DNA of 64,000 nucleotides from an uncultured Lachnospiraceae bacterium (GTDB taxonomy: Bacteria > Bacillota > Clostridia > Lachnospirales > Lachnospiraceae), in contig CALWGM010000054.1 of NCBI GenBank assembly GCA_944380065.1, positions 1-64,000 on the forward strand. Reading direction: 5' to 3'. Positions within the stretch are counted from its first letter, which is position 1; the number at the start of each line of letters is the position of its first letter. The position numbers and the translations under genes are program-made. Under the pieces are notes generated by a model. That model was not told where the DNA came from and did not search any database. It was given only the letters and a program-made list of their open reading frames with translations. This document shows positions 1 through 9,080 of this stretch, piece after piece.

Positions 1-1730
1 TTTACGACTCCGCCTTCTACATTCCACCAGGCTTCCTCTCCATTTACTGTTCCCCAGATTACTTCTGTCCGGTCAAACAGGATATGGCCTCCTTCCAGGT
101 ACCACCAGCCCTCTTCGTTTTCCACAAAGCCCTGGTAATCAAAGTTTACATGGCCTCCTTCGACCCGCCACCAGCCGCTACTGTTCGCCACCAGGCCCGT
201 ATAAGAGAAATCTACCACACCATTCTCTACATACCACCAGCCAGACTGGTTCTGAGCAAGACCTGTATAAGAAGTATCATGCTTACCGTTTACTACATAA
301 ATCCAGTCATCACCAGACTGAATAATATCCGTTTTCGTAATTGTGGTAACAGAATCGCTTTTTCCTGATGCCAGATCAGAATACATTCTGTAAATCAATG
401 CGCAGATTGTATCCTTTCCAGCCAAACCATCTACATCCAGATTCTCCTGCGTCTGAAATGCCCTGACCGCCTCTTTTGTTGCTTCCCCATACTGTCCGTC
501 AACCGCAAGCCCGGCATTTTGATATGTATTTAACGCATTTTGCAGCCAGGCCACCCCATGGCCATCACTCCAGGGTTTATTATACGGGATCTCCTGATCT
601 TTCGACGGACAATCCGGCCATTGGAGTGCAATAACCAAACCATAGGTCTGAAGTCTGCGGGGATTATAAGATCTGCTATAACACAGAGCTCCCAGATGCA
701 TCTCATTCAATGTAATCTTTTCACGTGATCCTGCTATATTTTCTGCATACTCTACCTGCCTGGCAGCGCCGCCAGATCCCCACTGGTTCTCAATATCTGT
801 ATAATAGACCACTGCCGATGCATTACGCAGGCCAATCGCATATGCCCGGTTAATATAACCGGAGATATCCGATGCTTCCAATTTGTCCTGGATTGCTTTC
901 CCACTATTGGTCTGAAGAAGAGAGGAAATCCTGCTCTTCTCATCCGATGTCAGCGTCCGGTTTGACCATACCTTATTATCTGTAGTAGACAGCTTTACAA
1001 TCTCTGTATATAAAGTATCCCCTAATATTGCATAAGCCTGCTGATTGTCAGCAGATATAATTGCCTGTAAAAGCCTCGCTGCCCGGTATGCATGCCATTG
1101 CATCTTGCCTATGGAAAGAGCGCCGTTATCATTTGCATTAACAGATCCGTAAGTTCCTTCGTTCTTTTCAATAATGCCTTTCGCCGCCTCAAGAATCTTC
1201 TCTGTACTCACGCCTCCAATAACGCTCTGCTCAAGCTTTGTTTCTGATAATGTATAATGAAACTCTGTCATTGCGCGCACATTCCGTTCATTCTGCAAAA
1301 CAGATGACCGTTCTTCTGTCTGTCCACTCAGTGGCTCTTCCGTCCGCATATCTGGCAAATTGTCATCTTTCGGCTGGCTTTCTATCTGACCATCTGCCGT
1401 ATCCATTTGACTGTTTTCGGGAACAGCAGGAGATTCTTCTAATTCAGGAACCTTATCATAGTTCCCATTATGTTCTGTTTCTCCAGCCATGTCCTTCTGA
1501 TCTTCATGTATCTGGTTTATAACGTCTTCTTCCGATGTTGGGTCATTTTCCGGATCCTCTGACATTTCTTCAGTAAAATCCTCTCCCATCTTTTCCGTGA
1601 CCTGCTCTTCTGCAATAACAGTTTTAGAACTGCCTTCCATCGGTTCTGCTGCAATTCCTGTCTGAACAGCCATAGACATCATTGCCGCTGCCAGAATCGC
1701 CGCCACTGGTCTCTTTCCTCTGTGTAACAT
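1..1730 (-). CDS. Secreted peptidoglycan-hydrolase-like protein with PG-binding domain and GWW repeats (3' end beyond window)
   Basis: The frame is open from an ATG at 1730 to the window edge, so the C-terminus is missing. A signal peptide (about residues 1-27, ending near QTGIAA) is followed by a Glu/Asp/Ser-rich linker to about residue 150. A region at about 165-300 has the phrase YGSVNANDNGALSIGKMQW, which resembles lysozyme-like domains of clostridial and phage wall hydrolases (moderate certainty; catalysis not proven). A PG_binding_1-type domain follows (about 395-450, with WLQNALNTY and VDGQYGEATKEAVRAFQ). GWW repeats start near residue 473 and run off the edge. The gene lies 12 bp after the GH25 gene, so the two are probably co-transcribed. 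Likely role: remodelling or degrading peptidoglycan outside the cell. The substrate bond cannot be assigned from this sequence. Confidence 0.85.
   Translation of the reverse strand, partial: MLHRGKRPVAAILAAAMMSMAVQTGIAAEPMEGSSKTVIAEEQVTEKMGEDFTEEMSEDPENDPTSEEDVINQIHEDQKDMAGETEHNGNYDKVPELEESPAVPENSQMDTADGQIESQPKDDNLPDMRTEEPLSGQTEERSSVLQNERNVRAMTEFHYTLSETKLEQSVIGGVSTEKILEAAKGIIEKNEGTYGSVNANDNGALSIGKMQWHAYRAARLLQAIISADNQQAYAILGDTLYTEIVKLSTTDNKVWSNRTLTSDEKSRISSLLQTNSGKAIQDKLEASDISGYINRAYAIGLRNASAVVYYTDIENQWGSGGAARQVEYAENIAGSREKITLNEMHLGALCYSRSYNPRRLQTYGLVIALQWPDCPSKDQEIPYNKPWSDGHGVAWLQNALNTYQNAGLAVDGQYGEATKEAVRAFQTQENLDVDGLAGKDTICALIYRMYSDLASGKSDSVTTITKTDIIQSGDDWIYVVNGKHDTSYTGLAQNQSGWWYVENGVVDFSYTGLVANSSGWWRVEGGHVNFDYQGFVENEEGWWYLEGGHILFDRTEVIWGTVNGEEAWWNVEGGVV
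67..155 (-). repeat. 89-bp block shared with 2152-2240
   Basis: This block in the first repeat gene is base-for-base identical to 2152-2240 in the GH25 gene, with divergence beginning right at both edges. It encodes the module with GWWYLEGGHILFDRTEV. Identity at the DNA level between two genes points to recombination or gene conversion. Confidence 0.95.
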
Positions 1731-1742
1731 AAAAATTTCTCC

Positions 1743-3596
1743 TTACTCCACAATACCATTTTTTATATGATACAAACTTCCATGAATCATTACTATTCCA
1801 GTATAGGTTAACTGTACATTACCTCCTTTAACATACCATTGATGCTCCTTCCCGTCAATAATCCCTTGTATTATGTCAGTCTTATCAAAAAGAACGTGAC
1901 CGCCTTCCAGATACCACCAACCATGCTCATTTTCTGCAAAACCCTGGTAATCAAAGTTTACATGGCCATCCTCGATCCGCCACCAGCCGCTGCTGTTTGC
2001 CGCCAATCCTGTATAACCAAAATCCACCTTACCTCCACGGATACACCACCAGCCGCTTTCATTCTGTGCCACCGTGTCCGTGAACTCCACAACTCCTCCG
2101 ACTACATTCCACCAGCCTTCTTCTCCTTCTACCTTCCCTTCGATCACTTCCGTCCGGTCAAACAGGATATGGCCTCCTTCCAGGTACCACCAGCCCTCTT
2201 CGTTTTCCACAAAGCCCTGGTAATCAAAGTTTACATGGCCATCCTCGATCCGCCACCAGCCGCTGCTGTTTGCCGCCAATCCCGTATAGCCGAAATCTAC
2301 TTTTCCTCCACGGATACACCACCAGCCGCTTTCATTCTGTGCCACCGTGTCCGTGAATTCCACAACTCCTCCGACTACGTTCCACCAGCCATTCTCACCA
2401 TCTACGGTTCCTTCAATTACTTCTGTCCGGTCGAATCTCACCTGACCACCTTCGACATACCACCAGCCTTCAGAATTTTTTACGAAACCATTATAGTCAA
2501 AGTTCACCTTCCCGTTTTCGATTCTCCACCAACCACTGCTGTTTGGCGCTAATCCGGTAAAAGATGTATCAATTTCTCCATCTACATAATAATACCAGTT
2601 TCCATCTGCCGCCTGGCAAACATTCTGTCTTTGATAATAAATCCAATCAAGATCTACATTTCCGCTAATCCCATTTACTTTTGCTGTAGAGGAACACTGC
2701 CATACATCAATCTGCCCCCCAAAAAGCTGTTTTCCTGATTCAGTAGCCGCATTATATGAATGTGTATTATACCGAGCCATCCATAACATATACTTCTGTC
2801 CCAACGCATCTCCATCCATTTTCCCATATAGCCAACTGGAACTTGCATATATCATGGGTTGATATCCATATGATTGCACACGCTCACAAAATGCATTTGC
2901 AATATTTGTCATTTGCTCCTTAGACAAATTGGCTTCATACAAACGTCCCAGCCGATCTCCTGCAAATTCAAGATCGATCACCACCGGAAGATCCAGCGTA
3001 TAACCAGATTTTTTGATCTGCTCCACTGCAAAGTCTGCTTCTTCCCGAGCTTCCGCTTCTGTGATTGCCTGTGAAAAAATATACACGCCAACTTTAATCC
3101 CCGCATTCTTAGCATCGCGGATATACGTCTGAAACTTGACATCCTGTCCCAAGGAACCAGATCCATAAGCCCGGTATCCTGCACGAATAATTGCATACTC
3201 AATTCCTGATGCCCTGACTTTCTTCCAATCAATATTTCCCTGGTGGTATGAAACATCTATTCCTGCAACGACACTTTTGTTAGCAGTATTTTCCGCAGTA
3301 TGTGTGTAGGTTACTCCGTCCCACTGAGTTGTAATACCGGAGGCTTTCCAAAGAGAGGCATTATTCACCAGAATATCTGATTCCTCCTGCATCTGCTTAT
3401 ACGCTCTGTAGTTTAATGGATCTTCCTGATCCCATTCGTCAGGATACTTATCCTCTTTCATCGGTTCTGATTCTGTTAATGTTTTCGCACTTTCTAAAGC
3501 CAAATTCTCATCTGCAGCAAAAACTGCCAGACTTCCCCCCGACACTAAAATAAGCGTTGCTGCTGCAAATATTCCAACTACTAATTTTGCTTTCAA
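1743..3596 (-). CDS. GH25 family muramidase with C-terminal GWW repeats
   Basis: This is a 617-residue secreted protein. A signal peptide covers about residues 1-28. The GH25 (Lyc-type lysozyme) domain spans about 112-322; GIDVSYHQG carries the conserved D114, and PVVIDLEF carries the D208/E210 pair expected in the active site, so it should cleave the MurNAc-GlcNAc bond of peptidoglycan. Residues 331-617 are about a dozen aromatic repeats of the GWWxIxxGxVxF type, presumed to bind the cell wall. The start is a TTG at 3594-3596, preceded by GGGAG with good spacing; no ATG would keep the signal peptide intact. It lies 39 bp after the SGNH gene and 12 bp before the next gene, so a three-gene operon is likely. 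A 273-bp segment is duplicated inside the repeat array. Confidence 0.95.
   Translation of the reverse strand: MKAKLVVGIFAAATLILVSGGSLAVFAADENLALESAKTLTESEPMKEDKYPDEWDQEDPLNYRAYKQMQEESDILVNNASLWKASGITTQWDGVTYTHTAENTANKSVVAGIDVSYHQGNIDWKKVRASGIEYAIIRAGYRAYGSGSLGQDVKFQTYIRDAKNAGIKVGVYIFSQAITEAEAREEADFAVEQIKKSGYTLDLPVVIDLEFAGDRLGRLYEANLSKEQMTNIANAFCERVQSYGYQPMIYASSSWLYGKMDGDALGQKYMLWMARYNTHSYNAATESGKQLFGGQIDVWQCSSTAKVNGISGNVDLDWIYYQRQNVCQAADGNWYYYVDGEIDTSFTGLAPNSSGWWRIENGKVNFDYNGFVKNSEGWWYVEGGQVRFDRTEVIEGTVDGENGWWNVVGGVVEFTDTVAQNESGWWCIRGGKVDFGYTGLAANSSGWWRIEDGHVNFDYQGFVENEEGWWYLEGGHILFDRTEVIEGKVEGEEGWWNVVGGVVEFTDTVAQNESGWWCIRGGKVDFGYTGLAANSSGWWRIEDGHVNFDYQGFAENEHGWWYLEGGHVLFDKTDIIQGIIDGKEHQWYVKGGNVQLTYTGIVMIHGSLYHIKNGIVE
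2152..2240 (-). repeat. 89-bp block shared with 67-155
   Basis: Partner of the identical block at 67-155. It lies in the GWW array of the GH25 gene. A separate internal duplication of the same array repeats with a 273-bp period (compare atacaccacc at 2041 and 2314). Confidence 0.95.
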
Positions 3597-3635
3597 AATA
3601 TTTTCTCCCTCTGCATTACTAATTCATATCACATT

Positions 3636-6371
3636 CTACATATAAACTAAACCATTCACAACTTGATGAGTTTGGTTATTTATCACAATATCTCCACTAT
3701 AACCAAAATCCACACAGCCATTTTGTATGTACCACCAGCCATATTCATTCTGGGCAATACCATAAAAACTAAAATTCACTTTTCCATTTTCAATTCGCCA
3801 CCAGCCATTGCTATTCGAGGCCACAGTATCTGTAAAACTTACCGCTCCGCCAACCACATTCCACCAGGCGGTCTCTCCATTCACTGTTCCCTGAATCACT
3901 TCTGTCCGGTCAAACAGAATATGGCCTCCTTCTAAATACCACCACCCCTCGGCATTCGGCACAAATCCGCAATAGCTGAAATTGACATTCCCATTCTCAA
4001 TCCGCCACCAGCCGCTGCTATTCGAGGCCAAGCCCGTATAGCCAAAATCTACTTTTCCGTTCCTGACACACCACCATCCACTACTATTGGGCGCAACAGT
4101 ATCTGTAAACTCAACCACTCCGCCAACCACATTCCACCAGGCAGTCTCACCATTCACTGTTCCCTGAATCACTTCTGTCCGGTCAAACAGGACATGACCG
4201 CCCTCCAGATACCACCAACCTTCTTCATTCTGTACAAATCCTGTATAATCAAAATTCACTTTTCCGTTTTCAATCCGCCACCAACCGCTACTGTTTGGAG
4301 CCAAACCGGTATAATTAAAATCCACCTTACCATTTTTAATGTACCACCATCCTTCGGCATTCTGCGCAACAGTGTCTGTAAAAATCACTTTTCCTTCACT
4401 GACATACCACCAACCTTCTTCTCCATTCACTGTTCCCTGAACTACGCCGTTTTTATCAAAATACACTTTTCCATGATCGACATAATACCAAACAGCTTTT
4501 TGATCATCATAATAAAACCCGGTATAATCCTTTCCCAAAACATCTGAAAAGTCCAGGTAGTCTGACACACGTACTGTAATTTCTGCCATCACTTCTGTCC
4601 CCACACAAGCATAAAGAGTGCCATCGACCACTTCACCTTTTGGAATAATTCCCAATATTGAATTGTACGACTCCCCCGTATAACCAGTAATGTTAATTTG
4701 CTTTCCTGTGTATACAGGATCTGCTATCGGGAACAATACATTGTCTTCCTTATTTATATTCTGATAATTGCAAACACGCTGTCCAGTTTCATCATACCAG
4801 CCAACAGAGTTTGGTACCATTTCTTCAGATGATGCATGATGCAAAATATGGTACATACTCGCCGCCGCATCGAAACCATTTTCGTTATGCCCAATCTGAT
4901 AATAATGAATATTAGGATGCACATCGGCAACTGAAGTCGGCGTCTCGATTGCTTGCCGAATAGGATAATCTTTCTGATTTATCTGCGAACCATATTTATT
5001 TTGGAAATAGGATTTTACACTCTCATCTGTCAGCCATTGTTCATTTACATTACTTACAACATATAACTTCCTATATTTTTTATTTCTTCCGGCAGCATAT
5101 TGAACCGTACGAGGAGCTGTCATTTGCAGTTCATCTTCTCCCATACAGCTTTCTACTGATGAACGTACCATTACAACCCCGATACCATCCAAATAATCAT
5201 AGTCTTTTAAAAATCCCTGATACATTTGAGCAAAATGACTTTCATACGCTTCAATATCCATATAAACATCCTGCTCCCCCTGAAGCCAAAACAATAACTG
5301 ATCACCCGCCACATAATGCCCGGCTTCTATTTCTGCCTGATAGGTGTTATATGCCAGATCATATACTGCCTCTGTTCGTTCATACAATTTTTCTCCGGGG
5401 ATCCAGGACGTAATGGAACTGGCTCCCCAGGAGGCATTGACGATCCAAACTTTATCTCCCGTCAACATATGCCATTTATATGCCAGGGCACTATCCATTC
5501 CTGTTTTTCCCTTTCCTGTAGCTGTAAGCGTATTCTTTTTATAATCTATAGGTTTCCCACTAACGCTGAGTTCTTCACTGGTGCCGGCTAATGCACCTGG
5601 TATAAAATCTTCTGCATTTGAAGCAGAACAGGATTCCGGGAAATTTATACCGGTAATATTGTAAGACGCCGCCAGGTTGTCTGGCGGTACATAGGTAGAA
5701 TATACTTTCCCCTCCGGACAAGCGACAGAGTAACGTCTCTGATTTTCTGATTGTGTCGCCGTAGCGCCTTCAGCATTACTCTGCCCTGCAACAAATATTA
5801 ATGTCAATGGTGCCGCACAGACTTCAATCTGTATCATTATTTTTTGATTCTGGTCCGGCGAAATCAAACAAACAAGTGCCGTCCCTGTCCCTACCGACTG
5901 AAACCCGGCATGAGCTTCCAGCAATTCAGATACTAATGTCCCGGAAACAGAAAAATTATAACTTTTTTCCTCATTTGACAACACCAGTACAGAAGCATCT
6001 CGCTCTCCCGTGACTCTTCCTGCGTCAACTCGGTAAGAAGTTGGCTGCTGCTCTGCTATGTACAAACTATAATTACTATAATCACTCCCATTCATCCCGC
6101 CTTCTCTGCCAAGGATATCCATCAACTCTCCAATGGGCATATGCTCATCATATTCTATCTCTATTTTTGTACTCTGCACGACTTGTCTATTTTCATCCGT
6201 TTTATCCTCAAATTGTTTTTCCTGGTCAACACCATTACCAAGAGCCTCTGATTTTTTATTCGAAACTGTTTTCTCGAATTCAGGTTCAAAAACATTCTGC
6301 GCTGCAGTCGGAATTACACTTACCTGTAATCCTAATAACATGGCTATACAAAACGAACATAGCTTTTTCAT
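3636..6371 (-). CDS. Secreted SGNH/DUF303 (sialate O-acetylesterase-like) esterase with GWW repeats
   Basis: This 911-residue protein starts at an ATG preceded by AGAGGAG. A signal peptide occupies about 1-25. After an N-terminal region of unknown fold, the hydrolase domain (about 188-520) shows the block I motif FVAGQSNAEG (nucleophile S198), the WLQGEQD phrase typical of DUF303/sialate O-acetylesterase-like proteins, and a late DVHP with D483 and H485 as the likely acid/base. Such enzymes remove O-acetyl groups from sugars; the target could be sialic acid, wall polysaccharide or O-acetylated peptidoglycan, and the sequence does not decide which. From about residue 617 to the end are GWW repeats like those of the neighbours, so it is probably wall-anchored. 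It is the probable first gene of the operon continuing into the GH25 gene. Confidence 0.9.
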   Translation of the reverse strand: MKKLCSFCIAMLLGLQVSVIPTAAQNVFEPEFEKTVSNKKSEALGNGVDQEKQFEDKTDENRQVVQSTKIEIEYDEHMPIGELMDILGREGGMNGSDYSNYSLYIAEQQPTSYRVDAGRVTGERDASVLVLSNEEKSYNFSVSGTLVSELLEAHAGFQSVGTGTALVCLISPDQNQKIMIQIEVCAAPLTLIFVAGQSNAEGATATQSENQRRYSVACPEGKVYSTYVPPDNLAASYNITGINFPESCSASNAEDFIPGALAGTSEELSVSGKPIDYKKNTLTATGKGKTGMDSALAYKWHMLTGDKVWIVNASWGASSITSWIPGEKLYERTEAVYDLAYNTYQAEIEAGHYVAGDQLLFWLQGEQDVYMDIEAYESHFAQMYQGFLKDYDYLDGIGVVMVRSSVESCMGEDELQMTAPRTVQYAAGRNKKYRKLYVVSNVNEQWLTDESVKSYFQNKYGSQINQKDYPIRQAIETPTSVADVHPNIHYYQIGHNENGFDAAASMYHILHHASSEEMVPNSVGWYDETGQRVCNYQNINKEDNVLFPIADPVYTGKQINITGYTGESYNSILGIIPKGEVVDGTLYACVGTEVMAEITVRVSDYLDFSDVLGKDYTGFYYDDQKAVWYYVDHGKVYFDKNGVVQGTVNGEEGWWYVSEGKVIFTDTVAQNAEGWWYIKNGKVDFNYTGLAPNSSGWWRIENGKVNFDYTGFVQNEEGWWYLEGGHVLFDRTEVIQGTVNGETAWWNVVGGVVEFTDTVAPNSSGWWCVRNGKVDFGYTGLASNSSGWWRIENGNVNFSYCGFVPNAEGWWYLEGGHILFDRTEVIQGTVNGETAWWNVVGGAVSFTDTVASNSNGWWRIENGKVNFSFYGIAQNEYGWWYIQNGCVDFGYSGDIVINNQTHQVVNGLVYM

Positions 6372-6491
6372 CTATCAGGCTCCTCTTTCCCTAAAAAATT
6401 TACCGCATATTATGGTAACATAAGATTTTTGAAAATTCCACCCCATAAAACCAATTGCCATTTTTTCTCTATTCCATTCGATTTTTTGTAT

Positions 6492-6530
6492 AAAAAAAGC
6501 CTTCATGCCCAATCTGACATGAAAGCTTTT
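6492..6530 (-). terminator. Terminator after the L,D-transpeptidase gene
   Basis: On the minus strand an 11-bp stem (AAGCTTTCATG with CATGAAGGCTT, one G-U pair) is followed by a run of seven T. It lies just after the LDT stop and before the esterase start. Confidence 0.85.
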
Positions 6531-6543
6531 TGTTTCTATAGTT

Positions 6544-8667
6544 TTAATATATATACACTTTTGTTCCAGCAGGAATCGTATCCCATATCCATTTCGCATT
6601 ATTTATGTCCAGCCGAACACAACCATGGGAAAGTTTCATTCCCAGACGCCCATCCTTTATTTGCGTCATACTTCCCGGATAATACAGCACAGAATGGAAC
6701 AAATAATTTCCATAAAACTGTGTATAATACCAACACGAATACTGGCCAGCTTTGCCAAATACTTTCCCCTTTGATGCAACTGTAAAGCTTCCCTTAACCG
6801 TCGGTGTTGCAGATGTTCCCGGAGAACAGGGCCAATATGCAATTGGAGTCCACTGTCCATATGAACCGGCAAAAACACCTACACGGCACAGTTCTGTGTC
6901 CACCAGTAAAAGATAATTTGTTTTACTGGTCTGCCCTTGCGCAGTTTGATACATATTAAAATCAACACCATTTGTCTGTATATTACCGCCCACTACAGAA
7001 TAAATATGTCCATTCCAATCTACATATCCGGTGTATCCGAAATCCACACAGCCTCCTCGAATATACCAGGCACCACTGGAATTCGTTCCTACACCATTAA
7101 AGCCAAAATCCACACAACCGTTCCGGATATACCACCAGCCGTACTCATTCTGTTCTACACTGTTACAGTTGAAATCCACACAACCATTGACAATCCGCCA
7201 CCAGCCACTGCTGTTCGGTGCAATTCCTGTATAGCTAAAATCTACGCAGCCGTTCCGGATATACCACCAGCCATACTCGTTCTGCTCTACACTGTTACAG
7301 TTAAAATCCACACAGCCATTCACAATTCGCCACCAGCCACTGCTGTTCGGTGCAATTCCTGTATAGCTGAAATCCACGCAGCCATTCCGGATATACCACC
7401 AGCCATACTCGTTCTGTTCTACACTGTTGCAGTTAAAATCCACACAGCCATTCACAATCCGCCACCAGCCACTGCTGTTCGGTGCAATTCCTGTAAAATT
7501 GAAATCTACTTTACCATTTTTAATGCACCACCACCCGCTGCTGTTTGGCGCTACGGTATCTGTAAATTTTACAACACCTCCTTCTACATTCCACCAGGCA
7601 TCTTCTCCGTTAACTGTTCCCCAAATGACCTCCGTTCGGTCAAACAGAATATGGCCTCCTTCCAGATACCACCATCCTTCTTCATTTTCTGTAAAGCCAG
7701 CATAATCAAAATTTACCTGCCCATCCTCAATACGCCACCAGCCAGATGAATTTGCCGCCAAACCCGTATAATCTTCTTCGACATGCCCACCGCATACATA
7801 CCACCAGGCATCTTCTCCATCAACGGTTCCCCAGATAACCTCTGTCCGGTCAAACAGAATATGGCCTCCTTCCAGATACCACCATCCCTCTTCATTTTCT
7901 GTAAAGCCAGTATAATCGAAATTTACCTGCCCATCCTCGATACGCCACCAGCCAGATGAATTTGCTGCCAAACCGGTATATTCAAAATCAGCAACACCAT
8001 CTTCATTAATATACCACCAGGCAGATCCCTTTTGCGCTACCGTGTTGCCAACAACTTGCCCATCCACCAGATTATACCAGGAATTCTGCACGTCTATGAT
8101 GCCGGTTATATGTTGTAATTTTCCATCTACATAATAAAAACGGCTCTCCGTCTGCGCAGTAGGATCCGGGCAAATGCCATTTAAAAGATCCTGCACTACG
8201 ATCTTACATTCTGCATACACAGCAGGATTATCAGACAAACTAACCCTGATAACCGCCTCTCCCTTTTTAAATGCTGTCACGGTTCCGGTTTTTGAATTTA
8301 ATTGAATCACATCTGTTCCAGACAGGATTTCCCACTTCAATTTATTAGGTGGTACCGTTCCGTCAACTACCACATCAAGTTGATATGCATCCCCTAATGT
8401 TGTAATCTCAAATAGCGGGGGAACTTCTATAGAATCTATACTTTGCTCTGATTCTACATATGGCTGAACAGCTATCCCACCTTCTTCTGTCTGAGTTACA
8501 ACGTCTGTACTATCTTTTGTATAACCACCGTCTTCATCTTCTCCTGGCAACTTTTCATCTGCGTAAAATTTAATACTATCAGAATCTGCCCCCATCACCG
8601 GCACCGCCGCAAACCCCGCGCAGCACAGCGTTGCAGCTGCCACTGCCACTATCTTTCTTATATGCAT
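6544..8667 (-). CDS. L,D-transpeptidase (YkuD) with Ig-like domain and GWW repeats
   Basis: A 707-residue secreted protein. The ATG at 8667 is chosen because GGGAGG lies 9 nt upstream; a TTG 21 nt earlier would put that ribosome site inside the gene. Order: signal peptide (about 1-26), linker, a BIG2-like Ig domain (about 75-160, with VTAFKKGEAVIRVS), GWW repeats (about 175-560), and a C-terminal YkuD domain (about 570-707) with the HGCVRL motif and catalytic C683 in the expected place. YkuD enzymes form 3-3 crosslinks in peptidoglycan or attach proteins to it, and resist most beta-lactams. The repeat part contains a 132-bp unit about three times in tandem, whose modules carry cysteines (NGCVDFNC) absent from the neighbours' repeats. 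A terminator follows, so it is separate from the downstream esterase operon. Confidence 0.95.
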   Translation of the reverse strand: MHIRKIVAVAAATLCCAGFAAVPVMGADSDSIKFYADEKLPGEDEDGGYTKDSTDVVTQTEEGGIAVQPYVESEQSIDSIEVPPLFEITTLGDAYQLDVVVDGTVPPNKLKWEILSGTDVIQLNSKTGTVTAFKKGEAVIRVSLSDNPAVYAECKIVVQDLLNGICPDPTAQTESRFYYVDGKLQHITGIIDVQNSWYNLVDGQVVGNTVAQKGSAWWYINEDGVADFEYTGLAANSSGWWRIEDGQVNFDYTGFTENEEGWWYLEGGHILFDRTEVIWGTVDGEDAWWYVCGGHVEEDYTGLAANSSGWWRIEDGQVNFDYAGFTENEEGWWYLEGGHILFDRTEVIWGTVNGEDAWWNVEGGVVKFTDTVAPNSSGWWCIKNGKVDFNFTGIAPNSSGWWRIVNGCVDFNCNSVEQNEYGWWYIRNGCVDFSYTGIAPNSSGWWRIVNGCVDFNCNSVEQNEYGWWYIRNGCVDFSYTGIAPNSSGWWRIVNGCVDFNCNSVEQNEYGWWYIRNGCVDFGFNGVGTNSSGAWYIRGGCVDFGYTGYVDWNGHIYSVVGGNIQTNGVDFNMYQTAQGQTSKTNYLLLVDTELCRVGVFAGSYGQWTPIAYWPCSPGTSATPTVKGSFTVASKGKVFGKAGQYSCWYYTQFYGNYLFHSVLYYPGSMTQIKDGRLGMKLSHGCVRLDINNAKWIWDTIPAGTKVYIY
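7111..7500 (-). repeat. 132-bp tandem repeat inside the L,D-transpeptidase gene
   Basis: The same 132-bp (44-residue) unit recurs about three times; the landmark ccggat occurs at 7123, 7255 and then ccgg at 7387, exactly 132 bp apart. Each unit encodes two GWW modules, one with WWRIVNGCVDF and one with WWYIRNGCVDF. The near-perfect identity suggests recent copy-number change by slippage or recombination. Confidence 0.95.
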
Positions 8668-8709
8668 CGTATGTATCCTCCCTTCCAAAATATTTTCTCT
8701 CAGAACGTG

Positions 8710-8717
8710 CCGTTTGT
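8710..8717 (-). promoter_or_regulatory. CCGTTTGT motif overlapping the likely -35 of the L,D-transpeptidase gene
   Basis: Minus strand reads TTGACAAACGG: a consensus -35 (TTGACA) joined to the ACAAACGG motif that also occurs upstream of both large XRE genes. A -10-like GAAAAT follows at about 17 bp. The motif fits loosely the LytTR-type consensus around GTT; binding is inferred only. Confidence 0.45.
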
Positions 8718-8723
8718 CAATCG

Positions 8724-8990
8724 TTAACTTTGCCCCATTTTTCCCCCATCCTCCCCATATTCCGTCCCGTCATAGGCGATCAGGCAGTCCACCCGCACCC
8801 CCAGCGATACCGCCAGGCGGTAGATCACATAGGCCGAACAGCCTTTTCTGCCAAATTCGATCTCGCACAGAAACCGGGAGGATATATCCGCCTGTTCGGC
8901 CAGATAGTTCCTTGTATATTCCCTTTCCAGGCGCAGTTCTCTGACCCTTTTCCCTGTCAGTTCATTAAATTCGCCGTAAATCTGTCTCAT
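8724..8990 (-). CDS. Small XRE-family HTH regulator
   Basis: An 88-residue protein consisting almost entirely of one helix-turn-helix of the Cro/C1 (XRE) type: GKRVRELRLEREYTRNYLAE, then ISSRFLCEIEFGRKG, the typical recognition helix and following turn. There is no partner domain. The start at 8990 has GGGAGATGAGCGGGAC in front. It begins 90 bp after the LytTR regulator gene and is likely in the same transcript (large XRE - LytTR - small XRE). Its stop lies only about 57 bp from the LDT start, so it sits immediately upstream of the surface-enzyme genes and may regulate them; targets are not known. Confidence 0.85.
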   Translation of the reverse strand: MRQIYGEFNELTGKRVRELRLEREYTRNYLAEQADISSRFLCEIEFGRKGCSAYVIYRLAVSLGVRVDCLIAYDGTEYGEDGGKMGQS

Positions 8991-9080
8991 GTCCCGCTCA
9001 TCTCCCAGCCCTCCCGGATCCGTCTGGCCTTTTACGGATCCCTGCTGTCACTGCAAGGACAGGCAGATCCTCCCCGTAAA

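Noticed and set aside
1839..2552. 237-codon open frame on the plus strand, rich in Pro/Thr
   Set aside because: It is the mirror of the GWW repeat array; repeated codons keep the opposite frame open. No ribosome site and no family similarity.
7111..7500. CRISPR array
   Set aside because: The repeats are 132 bp, contiguous, in frame, and have no spacers.
6937..7749. 270-codon plus-strand frame with PPA repeats
   Set aside because: Antisense of the L,D-transpeptidase repeats, same cause.
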